Origin: Bacteroidota bacterium
GTDB lineage: Bacteria > Bacteroidota > Bacteroidia > UBA8524
DNA length: 64,000 nucleotides
Direction: 5' to 3'
Assembly: GCA_006226545.1 (NCBI GenBank)
Contig: SBGR01000085.1
Coordinates: 1-64,000 of the forward strand
The translations under genes and the position numbers were made by a program. The notes below the pieces were generated by a model. That model was not told where the DNA came from, made no database searches, and worked only from the letters and a program-made list of their open reading frames with translations. Positions 44,091 to 53,013 of this stretch are shown in pieces (position 1 is the stretch's first letter; each line of letters begins with the position of its first letter).

Positions 44091-46607
44091 TTAAAATTGC
44101 TGGCCAATAAAGAAGTGGAATTGACCTTTGTTGGACGTAGGCGAGTATGGATTCGTATCAAAGCCATAACCGTAGTCCAAGCCAAGCAAACCAAACATAG
44201 GCAAAAATACACGAACCCCAGCACCTGCAGAGCGAAGCAGGTTAAACGGACTATAATCTTTGCCATTCAAGAAGTTGTTTCCAGCTTCAGAAAAGATATG
44301 TCCGTAAATAGTTGCTTGCGGATTTAAGCTTAATGGGTAACGTAGCTCAGCTGTAAACTTATTGTAGATGGTTCCGCCAATTTGGGTATTGGTCGCCAAG
44401 TTAATTGGAGTAACGGAGTTATCGCGGTATCCACGCAGGGCAACAAGTTCACGCCCATCTAGGTTAAAGCCGATCAAACCGGCACCACCCACATAAAAAC
44501 GTTCAAATGGAGAACTTCCAATAGCGGAATTAAAGTGACCTAAGAATCCGAATTTCGCTTGGGTAGCTAAAACCAATTTGTCAAATAGTGTGGTATACCA
44601 AGCCGCCTCAAACTTCCATTTGTGGTATTCAATCCAGCGGTATTTCTCTTGCTCAGTCGCATTGGAATAATCTTTACCGCTCAACAATGAGAACGGTGGT
44701 GTGATTTGTAGCGACAAAAGGAAGGAAGATCCACTTCGTGGGTAAATTGGCTGATCTACCGAGTTACGACTCAAGGCAATTCTCAAGTTAACGTTATCCG
44801 ATGTTCCGGAAGCGAATGAGAATACGCTATTAAAATTATCAAGTACGTATCGTTGGTAGGTCAATCCATAACTGATGGAGAAATAATCGTCAGGCCATTT
44901 CAATAAGCGACCTAAACCTACGGTAACACCTGTAATGGTAATCGACTGTCTATTGTCCTCTCCTTTTCTAACTCCATTTGTTTGAATAGAGCGGAAAACG
45001 CTTACCGAAAACGATTGCGGTCTTTTACCTCCAAACCATGGTTCTGTAAAGGAGGCATTATAAGATTGGAAATAAGTTCCATTAGACTGTGCACGAATAC
45101 TCAATCGCTGACCATCACCTGCTGGAATAGGGGTCCATTCTCCCCGTTTGAACATTTTCTTGGTTGAGAAATTGGTCAAGTTTAATCCCAGTGTTCCTAC
45201 TACAAACCCAGCTCCAAAACCTCCGGATAATTCAATCTGATCTGAAGGACGTTCTTCAACTGTGAATTCAATATCTACTGTCCCTGCTGTATAGTTCGGT
45301 TTTGGATTAACGTCAATCTTCTCTGGATCAAAGTAACCAAGCGCGGCCAATTCTCTAACAGACCTTTGAATGTCTGAACGACTGAATTTCTGCCCAGGTC
45401 TAATTCTTATCTCTCTGAGAATAACATAGTCGCTGGTTTTAGTATTGCCGCTAACTGTTACCTTGTTTACAATTGCTTGTGGGCCTTCCGTAATTCGAAT
45501 TTGAATGTCAATGCTATCATTTTCTACACGGACTTCAACCGGTACAATGTTAAAGAAGAGGTAACCATCATCCATGTAAATCGATGAGATGTCTGAGCTG
45601 GTTGGACTCATAAAGAGTCTACTTTCCAACCTGGCGATATCGTAAACGTCACCTTTTTTAATACCCAACAAAGTATCCAAGAACCCTGAACGGTACTTGG
45701 TATTTCCTTGCCAAGTGATGTCCCTAAAGTAATACTTAGCGCCTTCCTCAACCCAAATAGTGATACCCACACGGTTATCCGCCGTAGGGTAAATAGAGTC
45801 CTTAAGAATCTTGGCATCTCTATAACCTTTGGTATTGTAATAGGCCACTAAGCCTTTTTTATCTTCACGGTAAGCTTCTTCAACAAATTTGGAACGTTTA
45901 AAACGGAAGAGAAATTTCTCTTTAGTTTCGCCTAAGGCCCTTTTAAGTTGACGGTCTGTTAGGCCTTCATTTCCTTCAAACTGAATTTCTGATATTTTCG
46001 TTCTATTCCCCGGATCAACGTCAATAACAAGGATAACCATGTTTTTTCTGTCGGGAGCAGCAACAGTGCTGAGCGTCACTTTTACATTGAGGTAACCTTT
46101 ATCGATATAATGTGTCTTTACTTCATTTTCTGTTTTTTGAAGCAAATTTTCGGTCACCATATCCCCTCCTTGGAGGCTTAACTCTTCTCTTAAGTTTTTG
46201 GCTTTGGATTTCCGAAGTCCCCTAATTTCAAATTCATAGAGCCTTGGATTCTCCTTCACTTTAAAACGCAGGTAAACCTTGTTCTCTTTAATCTCATCCA
46301 AGATAACTTGAACGTCAGTAAACAGTTTTTGATCCCATAGCTTTTGAACTGCCATGGTTATTTCATCACCCGGAATGGTAATTTTTTGACCTGTATAAAG
46401 TCCTGTAAAAAGTTTTACAATGTTAGGGTCAAGGTAGTTAACCCCGTCTACTTGAATGCCGCCAATCTCGTATTTCTTTGGTGTTTGAAAATTAAGCGGG
46501 AGGTAAGGGTACAATTCCGTCTTTCCCGTGTCAAGCTGCGCATTGACGGAAAAGAAGGAGGTACAGAAAAGTAGGGCAAGGAGAATTCTCGCTAGTTTTT
46601 GCATCAT
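44091..46607 (-). CDS. bamA: Outer-membrane assembly factor BamA
   Basis: An 838-residue Omp85 protein, the core of the beta-barrel assembly machinery in the outer membrane. Signal peptide to about 24 (FFSVNAQ). Five POTRA domains occupy about 45-450 (for example KISEIQFEGNEGLTDRQL and IVNKVTVSGNTKTSDYVILREI). The barrel contains family loop segments near 470-838 and ends GQFHFFIGQQF with a terminal Phe. The start overlaps the uppS stop by 4 bp. Two Skp genes follow in the same operon. Confidence 0.96.
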   Translation of the reverse strand: MMQKLARILLALLFCTSFFSVNAQLDTGKTELYPYLPLNFQTPKKYEIGGIQVDGVNYLDPNIVKLFTGLYTGQKITIPGDEITMAVQKLWDQKLFTDVQVILDEIKENKVYLRFKVKENPRLYEFEIRGLRKSKAKNLREELSLQGGDMVTENLLQKTENEVKTHYIDKGYLNVKVTLSTVAAPDRKNMVILVIDVDPGNRTKISEIQFEGNEGLTDRQLKRALGETKEKFLFRFKRSKFVEEAYREDKKGLVAYYNTKGYRDAKILKDSIYPTADNRVGITIWVEEGAKYYFRDITWQGNTKYRSGFLDTLLGIKKGDVYDIARLESRLFMSPTSSDISSIYMDDGYLFFNIVPVEVRVENDSIDIQIRITEGPQAIVNKVTVSGNTKTSDYVILREIRIRPGQKFSRSDIQRSVRELAALGYFDPEKIDVNPKPNYTAGTVDIEFTVEERPSDQIELSGGFGAGFVVGTLGLNLTNFSTKKMFKRGEWTPIPAGDGQRLSIRAQSNGTYFQSYNASFTEPWFGGKRPQSFSVSVFRSIQTNGVRKGEDNRQSITITGVTVGLGRLLKWPDDYFSISYGLTYQRYVLDNFNSVFSFASGTSDNVNLRIALSRNSVDQPIYPRSGSSFLLSLQITPPFSLLSGKDYSNATEQEKYRWIEYHKWKFEAAWYTTLFDKLVLATQAKFGFLGHFNSAIGSSPFERFYVGGAGLIGFNLDGRELVALRGYRDNSVTPINLATNTQIGGTIYNKFTAELRYPLSLNPQATIYGHIFSEAGNNFLNGKDYSPFNLLRSAGAGVRVFLPMFGLLGLDYGYGFDTNPYSPTSNKGQFHFFIGQQF

Positions 46608-47347
46608 GAGCTGGTCTGTTCGCTGGTTTTTCCGAATCTTCTTTCTCTTTTTTGATAATCAAGTATTGCCCTATATAAATCATCCCTTCTAAAGTCGGGC
46701 CAAAGTATGTCAGTAAAGTAAAGTTCGCTGTAAGCAATTTCCCAAAGCAAGAAATTGCTAATGCGTAATTCACCACTTGTTCTGATTAATAACTCGGGTT
46801 CCGGGATATTATGAGTCGACAAATATTTAGTGATAAGTTGGTCATTGATATCATCTGATTTCAATTGTCCATTGAAAACATCTTCAGCTATTTGTTTAAC
46901 AGCTTTAGTGATGTCCCATTTGGCTGAATAACTCAAAGCGAGCACTAGGGTCATCCCATCATTTGAAGAAGTTTCTTTTATCGCATCATCTAAGTTCTTC
47001 CTGCAAGAATCCGGTAAGGACTCCAGATGACCTATGGCATCAAGGCGGATATTATTCTTATTGAGCGTTGGTAATTCCTTCTGAATTGTTTTAACCAAAA
47101 GGTCCATCAAGGCATTTACTTCTGCTTGTGGTCTTGACCAGTTTTCGGTTGAAAAGGCATATAGGGTTAAGTACTTTACTCCAAGCTCCGCACAAGCCTC
47201 AGCCGTTTCACGAACTGCTGTTACACCATGTTGATGTCCAAAAATTCGGAACTTACCTTTTCCCTTTGCCCACCTTCCATTGCCATCCATGATAATGGCA
47301 ACGTGTTGAGGCAACTTCTCCTTTACAATCTGTTCCTTTAAGTTCAT
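46604..47347 (-). CDS. uppS: Isoprenyl transferase (undecaprenyl diphosphate synthase)
   Basis: A 247-residue cis-prenyltransferase that makes the C55 lipid carrier for peptidoglycan and O-polysaccharide. The catalytic Asp is Asp21 in IIMDGNGRWAKGKG. The TLYAFSTENWSRP and LLIRTSGELRISNFLLWEIAYSEL-type motifs are intact (given in part). The ATG at 47347 is chosen over a TTG at 47356. A strong promoter precedes it, so it heads the uppS-bamA-skp-skp transcript. Its product supports the polysaccharide genes further right. Confidence 0.96.
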   Translation of the reverse strand: MNLKEQIVKEKLPQHVAIIMDGNGRWAKGKGKFRIFGHQHGVTAVRETAEACAELGVKYLTLYAFSTENWSRPQAEVNALMDLLVKTIQKELPTLNKNNIRLDAIGHLESLPDSCRKNLDDAIKETSSNDGMTLVLALSYSAKWDITKAVKQIAEDVFNGQLKSDDINDQLITKYLSTHNIPEPELLIRTSGELRISNFLLWEIAYSELYFTDILWPDFRRDDLYRAILDYQKRERRFGKTSEQTSS

Positions 47348-47362
47348 TACGGACAATCAGCG

Positions 47363-47393
47363 CAAATTTAAAACGCGAAAATAAGCTTTCAAG
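47363..47393 (-). promoter_or_regulatory. Promoter of the uppS-bamA operon
   Basis: Minus-strand TAAATTTG (47370-47363) fits TAnnTTTG, with CTTG (47393-47390) 19 bp upstream. The ATG is about 16 bp after the box. Confidence 0.7.
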
Positions 47394-47404
47394 CTAAACT
47401 ATAC

Positions 47405-48238
47405 TCAGTAATTTGAAAAGCCGCAACGAATTGGGGTAAATCGATAAGATAATGTGATTCCAGCCATTAGGTACCAATCCTTGGCATTTGGGTTTCCACG
47501 AAGGTCTCCGGAATCTGCTTTTCTTTCAAAAGGCTCCACTCCCGCTGACCGATCCGACAATTGCACGGCCGTATTGCCTTGCTTTTCCAAAAGAAGTGCA
47601 AAATCGGGATACGTTTTACTTACATCATCCAAGTAATCCGTAAAGGTTTTTCTAAATCCTATTTCAGCACCTAGAACCCAATTCTCCGTGAATGCAATTC
47701 TATACCCAATACCCAAAGGGATTGAGATTCCGGCAAGAAGGTAATTTCTTCCCCCATCCAACTTCTGACCTTCCGTGCCATAACGATGCAGTTCTACGAT
47801 TGTCCCGTTATACCGTGTTTTCGGATTAAAATAAAACACATTTAAACCGGTAAAAACATAAGGGGTAGACTTGTGTTCTCGCGGACGGATTCCAAACTTT
47901 CTATAATTGAATTCAAGTCTATTATCCAATTCCCAAATAGGCGAGAAGAAATCTAAGTTTCGATTTTTGTACTCCGAAAAATTGTAATCACCTCCACTAA
48001 TTTTAGCGTAGTTGATACCGAAGCGGTATGACCACGTTGAAGTGAAGTTATATTTACCAAAAGCTCCTGCACTAAAATTCGTTTCTGACGGTACAATTAC
48101 CCGGGCTAAATCGCCGGCATAATTAGACCCACCAAGGAAACCACCCACCTCCCATTTCTGAGCAGATACGGTCTGAATCATTAAAATACAGAAAAAGCTT
48201 AAAAGCCTAAAACGAATAGCATTTAACACGATTTCCAA
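47405..48238 (-). CDS. DUF6089 (PorG-type) outer-membrane protein, copy 3
   Basis: A 277-residue beta-barrel protein of the DUF6089 group, to which the T9SS component PorG of Porphyromonas belongs. Signal peptide ends near 27 (MIQTVSAQ), then KWEVGGFLGGSNYAGDLAR, the family's N-terminal GGSNY-GDL motif. Further shared elements are YVFTGLNVFYFNPKTRY, SIPLGIGYRIAF and the FRKTFTDYLDDVS block. The start is TTG (48238) or GTG (48229). It overlaps the stop of copy 2 by about 32 bp and is the copy nearest uppS. Confidence 0.82.
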   Translation of the reverse strand: MEIVLNAIRFRLLSFFCILMIQTVSAQKWEVGGFLGGSNYAGDLARVIVPSETNFSAGAFGKYNFTSTWSYRFGINYAKISGGDYNFSEYKNRNLDFFSPIWELDNRLEFNYRKFGIRPREHKSTPYVFTGLNVFYFNPKTRYNGTIVELHRYGTEGQKLDGGRNYLLAGISIPLGIGYRIAFTENWVLGAEIGFRKTFTDYLDDVSKTYPDFALLLEKQGNTAVQLSDRSAGVEPFERKADSGDLRGNPNAKDWYLMAGITLSYRFTPIRCGFSNY

Positions 48239-49067
48239 GAATTGTATAGGTAATCGTTATTCCACCATAGGCGTACCAATCAGTTGTTTTTGAGTTTCCA
48301 CGCGCAGGACCAACAAATGTTATAGGATCGTAATCTCTTGTTGCCTGCACATCTGAAGAAGAACGGTCTGCTAATACTCTAGAGTATCCACCGTCTTCCA
48401 ATTTACCATAATTTTGCTCTAAGATACCTGGCTCAACATAGGTAAGGCTGACGTCATCCAGGTAATCATTAAATGTCTTTCTTAATCCGTATTCTAAAGT
48501 TACAGACCAGTTTTTAGCCAGTCTCATCTTTAATCCACCTCCAAAGGGAATTGCAAACTGTGTAAGATTGTATTTCTTGCGGTCTTGAAACTGTGTTGTG
48601 CCTTGGCCTTCCGTTCCTAGAGGCTGCAATTCTATCCAACGGTCAACATAATATGCCTTCGGGTTGTATTTGTAAACTGCTAAACCTGCAAAAAGGAATG
48701 GGGTAAAACCTTTGCCTGAACCCACTGTAAGTGTAGGGTTATAGCCGAAAATATTCCACTCTACATTTCCTCCAAATTCAAAGAGTTCAGAACGAAAACT
48801 GAGGTTTCTTTCTTTACTAAAGGTACTAGTAGAATTGGAATCAGCTCCAGAGATTCGACCGTAATACGCATTACCTTTCAAAGTGATATAGTCATTGATA
48901 TTAAATCGCCCAACAAGACCTCCGGCAAAATAGATGTTGTCAAATCTGTTTTCTGACAACTCTCCCATGTAATTAGATCCTCCCAGCATTATCCCCACCT
49001 CTACTGATTTCTGAGCGTATGAACTCAGGCCAATTGTCAATAATAGTATAGTAAAAATTCTTCTCAT
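48207..49067 (-). CDS. DUF6089 (PorG-type) outer-membrane protein, copy 2
   Basis: A 286-residue member of the same barrel family. Signal peptide to about 19 (GLSSYAQ), then VEVGIMLGGSNYMGELSE. FTPFLFAGLAVYKYNPKAYY, IPFGGGLKMRLAKNWSV and the LRKTFNDYLDDVSLTY block are shared with the other copies. The ATG at 49067 is chosen because it begins the signal peptide; the longer frame to 49100 is less likely. A strong terminator stands between copy 1 and this gene, so it may have separate transcription. A one-mismatch TACTATTG box is at 49105-49098. Confidence 0.82.
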   Translation of the reverse strand: MRRIFTILLLTIGLSSYAQKSVEVGIMLGGSNYMGELSENRFDNIYFAGGLVGRFNINDYITLKGNAYYGRISGADSNSTSTFSKERNLSFRSELFEFGGNVEWNIFGYNPTLTVGSGKGFTPFLFAGLAVYKYNPKAYYVDRWIELQPLGTEGQGTTQFQDRKKYNLTQFAIPFGGGLKMRLAKNWSVTLEYGLRKTFNDYLDDVSLTYVEPGILEQNYGKLEDGGYSRVLADRSSSDVQATRDYDPITFVGPARGNSKTTDWYAYGGITITYTILGNRVKCYSF

Positions 49068-49106
49068 ACCCTGGTTTAGTAACGAAACTCTGGATTGCAA
49101 TAGTAT

Positions 49107-49140
49107 AAAAAAAACGGGTTAAGCGAACTTAACCCGTTTG
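49107..49140 (-). terminator. Intrinsic terminator after DUF6089 copy 1
   Basis: A 12-bp perfect stem (49112-49123 with 49128-49139) with a 4-nt loop, read on the minus strand with a run of eight T at 49114-49107. It is one of the strongest hairpins in the window. Confidence 0.93.
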
Positions 49141-49162
49141 CGAATATAATTTAAATCTCTTA

Positions 49163-49954
49163 TTAATTACATCTGTAAGGACGGATGGTCTTGTACAAGG
49201 TGATACCTGTAAAATAGTACCAGTCATTGTTATTTGAATTTCCACGTAAACTTGTAGCTGAAACAGGTTTACCTGTTCTATTGCTCAACATTGCCGCATC
49301 ACTACCCGGAGCAGCATTGACATTGTAAGTTGTACTTACATCATCAAGGTAATCTGTAAATGTAAGGCGAGGGCCAAATTCGAAACCTAAGGTCCAATTT
49401 TTAGAAATATTGTATTTAATACCGAGTCCAAAAGGAATGGCGATTTTAATTGGGCTGTAGGATTTTCCTGGTTCTGTTTCCACACCAGCAAGAGCAACAC
49501 GGTCACCATTTAAAAACGCTTTTGGTGAAGAATAAGCTGCTGCCACTCCACCAAATATGTATGGTGCGAATTTGTACTTTTTAGAACCCGCAATGTATTT
49601 CATTAAGTTCACTTCCAACATACCTGAAAGCTCAAAAACCGGAGCATGAAAACTTAAATTACGAGCTTTACGATCTACATCTTCCTGGCTTGAACCTGGG
49701 TTGTTTAAACGGTCATACGCAGCAATGTAACCAATATTGAAGTTACCTCTTAATGAAAAATGAGGATTCATATTCAATCTTGCTAAAACACCACCTGCAG
49801 GGCGAGTACCCCTAAGGCCATTCACTGCCGTAGGTGTTAAGTCACCACGGTAAAAAGACGCTCCCGCAAATACACCTAGATCGTAATCTTGTGCTTTAGT
49901 CATAGTAACACTGGTTCCCAGGATAAGAGCCAGAATGAAGTACTTCAGTTTCAT
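49163..49954 (-). CDS. DUF6089 (PorG-type) outer-membrane protein, copy 1
   Basis: A 263-residue barrel protein. The ATG at 49954 begins a clean signal peptide (KLKYFILALILGTSVTMTKAQ, cleaved near 21); the TTG at 50005 is rejected. The mature N-terminus DYDLGVFAGASFYRGDL is the most diverged of the three, GAS rather than GGSNY. It keeps FAPYIFGGVAAAYSSPKAFL and the RLTFTDYLDDVSTTYN block. It has its own promoter (49993-50027) and terminator, so it is a single-gene unit between nadK and copy 2. Confidence 0.8.
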   Translation of the reverse strand: MKLKYFILALILGTSVTMTKAQDYDLGVFAGASFYRGDLTPTAVNGLRGTRPAGGVLARLNMNPHFSLRGNFNIGYIAAYDRLNNPGSSQEDVDRKARNLSFHAPVFELSGMLEVNLMKYIAGSKKYKFAPYIFGGVAAAYSSPKAFLNGDRVALAGVETEPGKSYSPIKIAIPFGLGIKYNISKNWTLGFEFGPRLTFTDYLDDVSTTYNVNAAPGSDAAMLSNRTGKPVSATSLRGNSNNNDWYYFTGITLYKTIRPYRCN

Positions 49955-49992
49955 TATAGGTTGATTTTTAATACTTTCAATGTCGAGTGCTG

Positions 49993-50027
49993 CAAATATA
50001 TGCAATAATTATCGATATAAGTTCAAA
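49993..50027 (-). promoter_or_regulatory. Promoter of DUF6089 copy 1
   Basis: Minus-strand TATATTTG (50000-49993) fits TAnnTTTG. TTTG (50027-50024) lies 23 bp upstream, slightly wide. The leader is about 30 nt. Confidence 0.55.
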
Positions 50028-50045
50028 GTTTTTAACTCATGCTGA

Positions 50046-50927
50046 TTAATTTCTCACGTCAACTCCCCAATGAAGTTTTGAACGCAAGGTTCTAAGGTAG
50101 CTCGACTGATTAAGCTTCACTAAGTTGACCGTAAATGGGGCCTTTTTAATGGCCATTTCCACATCGTATCCGATGCTTACTGAACGGCTGTCCATACTGA
50201 CCAAAAAACTGCTACTCCTTCCCTCTACTTCAAAGGTCAACTCACTTTCGTCAGAAATGATGATAGGCCTCACATTTAAATTATGCGGTGAAACCGGTGT
50301 AACCGCGAATGAAGCAGATTGAGGAAACATAATTGGCCCACCACAACTTAGCGAATAACCTGTAGACCCCGTAGGAGTTGCTATTATTAACCCGTCTCCC
50401 CAATAGCTATTCAAAAACTCACCATTAATGAATGCGTGAACAGTAATCATGCTGGAGGTGTCGTTTTTGTGAATTACAAAGTCATTCAGACCGAATGGGG
50501 TATCTCCAAATAGCTTCTCCTTGCAATCCAAATACAATAAGCTTCGCTTATCTAATGTGTAACTTCCATGCAAAAGTTCATCAATCGCATAGTAGATATC
50601 ATTCTTTGAAACACTCGCTAGAAAGCCTAGCCTACCAAGGTTAATCCCAATTACAGGAATACCTCGATCTTTTATCAAAGTTGCAGTTTCGAGCAATGTT
50701 CCATCGCCCCCTAAACTCATCATAAAATCAAAGGAGCTGATCTCATCATCCCCATCTTTGAAAATATTCCCCTTTAACTTACCCGACTTTCCTTTCTTGA
50801 TTACATCATAGAATTCTTCTTCGACAAAGACATCTACGCCTTTGTTTCGAAGCAAGTCGACGAGGAAAACGCAAAATTCCAGCGATTCCTCATTCAATAC
50901 TTTCTTTCCGTAAACCCCGATTTTCAT
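50046..50927 (-). CDS. nadK: NAD kinase
   Basis: A 293-residue ATP-dependent NAD kinase that makes NADP. The GGDGT motif is at 73-77 with catalytic Asp75, GLNDFVIHK supplies the Asn-Asp pair and PTGSTGYSLSCGGP is intact. Length is normal. The start overlaps the preceding BamA/TamA-like stop (ATGA). nadK next to DUF6089, uppS and bamA is a conserved order in Bacteroidota, not a metabolic link. Confidence 0.95.
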   Translation of the reverse strand: MKIGVYGKKVLNEESLEFCVFLVDLLRNKGVDVFVEEEFYDVIKKGKSGKLKGNIFKDGDDEISSFDFMMSLGGDGTLLETATLIKDRGIPVIGINLGRLGFLASVSKNDIYYAIDELLHGSYTLDKRSLLYLDCKEKLFGDTPFGLNDFVIHKNDTSSMITVHAFINGEFLNSYWGDGLIIATPTGSTGYSLSCGGPIMFPQSASFAVTPVSPHNLNVRPIIISDESELTFEVEGRSSSFLVSMDSRSVSIGYDVEMAIKKAPFTVNLVKLNQSSYLRTLRSKLHWGVDVRN

Positions 50928-52306
50928 ATTGGCGCGGTAAAGTGAATATAAAGTTGGCGCAATCCCAAATTATTTAAAGAGTATTCAAATCTAATAACCC
51001 TATCATAATATGAGGCAATGTCTAACCCGATACCATAACCTGATAACCAGCGATTTCTGTAATCATTGTGGTAATCGTATAATCCGCTGGAAAAAACCTG
51101 GCCGGCATCGGCGTAAAGCGTGAGGAAAATTGATGTTGGCGCTTGTTTGAAGAACTTGCTTTTAATCCACGGCAACTTAACCACATCATTGAAAAGTCTG
51201 TACTTCAAATTGCTTTTGAACAAAACAAAATGCTCGGCATCCATTACATAATCTTCAAATCCTCTAAGCACATATTTATAACCAATCGCTTGGTATAAAT
51301 TATAAGGCTGAGCTCCAAATGACACTTTACTTCTTGCACCAATTCCGCCAAACCAATTTCCACCGAGTCCAAAGAACTTCTCTAGATTTAATCTACTTGA
51401 TACATGAAAATCCTTGGCCTCTAGTAAATACCTCGGTTCAAGATCCCATTCTATGAAATGACCTTTAAGCGGATAGTAAACGATGTCTCGTTTATCCCAT
51501 TTCAAAACATAAAAAAGTTTCAAGGAGTTCTGCTTGTCTCTTCCTCCAGCCAAGTAGTTTGGATTATTCTCGGCATTTAATACTGTATCTGTCACTCCAA
51601 TTTCTTCCCAACCCAATAAGATTTGATGCCTCAAACTCAACTTCGGACGAATATGTAATGATAAATCAAAGTGCCCTTGCCTGTAGGCCCTTCGATTTGG
51701 ATCAAATAAGAACTTCAATTTATTACTGTCTGTTCTAAACCAAAGTTCCCTGGCATTGGTATAGCCGGCTTGCACTTGCAAGCCTAAACTACGCTTGCCG
51801 TCAATAAATGGGACAAAATAATCTGCCTCCAGCTGATTTCGATACCCAAGTATCAATTTCAAATTGAGCTTTTCTGCTCTCCCTCTGAAATTCTGATGTT
51901 GAATGCTTATTCCCGCATTCACCCGACTAATATCCTTTGTCTGCCACCACACATTAAAGTTCCGGTCTGCATAGGATATGGACGGAAATGTCCAGATATA
52001 CCATCGCTCTGTAACTGAAATTTTGATGCTTAGTTGTTTGACAGATGTGTCTACCTCAAACTCCACCGTATTAAATAGTCCGGTATTAAAAACCATATTC
52101 CGGCTGTATTCAAGCGAATATGCTAAGGATTCAGAGGGTATACTATCGCCGACTTTAAAATTAAGCTCCCGAAGAATGATGTAGTTTTTAGTTTTGAAGT
52201 TTCCTTCAATCTGAATTTGCTCAATACGGTAATCTTCCTGTGCAGCAACAAACAGCACAAGATTAAAAAATACCAAAAGAAAAAGTGCTCTGAGCGAACT
52301 AATCAT
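50924..52306 (-). CDS. BamA/TamA-like outer-membrane protein
   Basis: A 460-residue exported Omp85-superfamily protein with signal peptide to about 22 (LFVAAQ). A single POTRA-like domain (about 25-105, YRIEQIQIEGNFKTKNYII) precedes a 16-strand-type barrel ending RQLYIHFTAPI. It is shorter than BamA, with only one POTRA, so it is more like TamA or a Bacteroidota-specific variant. Client proteins are unknown. It lies between the CBS-domain gene and nadK and is probably transcribed with both. Confidence 0.82.
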   Translation of the reverse strand: MISSLRALFLLVFFNLVLFVAAQEDYRIEQIQIEGNFKTKNYIILRELNFKVGDSIPSESLAYSLEYSRNMVFNTGLFNTVEFEVDTSVKQLSIKISVTERWYIWTFPSISYADRNFNVWWQTKDISRVNAGISIQHQNFRGRAEKLNLKLILGYRNQLEADYFVPFIDGKRSLGLQVQAGYTNARELWFRTDSNKLKFLFDPNRRAYRQGHFDLSLHIRPKLSLRHQILLGWEEIGVTDTVLNAENNPNYLAGGRDKQNSLKLFYVLKWDKRDIVYYPLKGHFIEWDLEPRYLLEAKDFHVSSRLNLEKFFGLGGNWFGGIGARSKVSFGAQPYNLYQAIGYKYVLRGFEDYVMDAEHFVLFKSNLKYRLFNDVVKLPWIKSKFFKQAPTSIFLTLYADAGQVFSSGLYDYHNDYRNRWLSGYGIGLDIASYYDRVIRFEYSLNNLGLRQLYIHFTAPI

Positions 52307-52307
52307 A

Positions 52308-52970
52308 TTAGAGGTCGAGGTACTTCATCAATTGATCGTACCTGCTTTTCAGTCCGCTAATATCATCTTCATTGAAGTAGGATGCTACTACCTTGTAATT
52401 ATATCGCTCAAAAGTGGAGCGAATCGCTTGAATATCTCGGGTATTTAACTTGACATGTACCTGAAGTACTGAACTTTGATCAGGAGAGCTTAACTGTACG
52501 CTCAAAACCTTGGCATTGTTGTATTCTACCAGTCTAGCAATTTCTGATAAGCTATAATCGGATGCACCCATTTCAAGTGTGATGATACTCCCCGCTTCGC
52601 TGAACCCGGATAATTGAGCAAAGTGTTTAATAAGATCTTTCGCAGCAATTATTCCAACAAATTCTTCTTGGTGGTTCACCACGGATATAACGGTGGAATT
52701 TACCTCGGCAAAGATCTTCACTATCTCAAAAAGGTGCTGATCATCGTAAATCTTAGCGGCTAACGCGGTATTGATGTAAGTATCAATCTTCTTTGATTTG
52801 GGTTTTACATCCATGATGTCGGCCGTGCAGATATAACCCAAATGCCGACTCCCATCCACTACGGGAAGGAAAGCGACATTGCTCTCATTCAAAATCTCGA
52901 GCGCCATTTGAACGCTATCCGATTTCTTCAGAGGGAATAACCTGTTCGATAAATACTCATTCGCTAACAT
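52308..52970 (-). CDS. CBS-domain protein
   Basis: A 220-residue cytosolic protein with a tandem CBS pair (about 1-125: LFPLKKSDSVQMALEIL, then ISVVNHQEEFVGIIAAKDL) and a C-terminal ACT-like domain (about 140-215). CBS pairs usually bind adenine nucleotides and regulate an attached or partner activity. The ATG at 52970 (MLANEYLSN) is chosen; an upstream frame to 53036 lies inside the amidotransferase gene and lacks similarity. It stands at the head of the nadK group. Confidence 0.85.
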   Translation of the reverse strand: MLANEYLSNRLFPLKKSDSVQMALEILNESNVAFLPVVDGSRHLGYICTADIMDVKPKSKKIDTYINTALAAKIYDDQHLFEIVKIFAEVNSTVISVVNHQEEFVGIIAAKDLIKHFAQLSGFSEAGSIITLEMGASDYSLSEIARLVEYNNAKVLSVQLSSPDQSSVLQVHVKLNTRDIQAIRSTFERYNYKVVASYFNEDDISGLKSRYDQLMKYLDL

Positions 52971-53013
52971 CAATACAAACAAATACAAAAAATCAGCCAG
53001 TAGAAAGTATACG

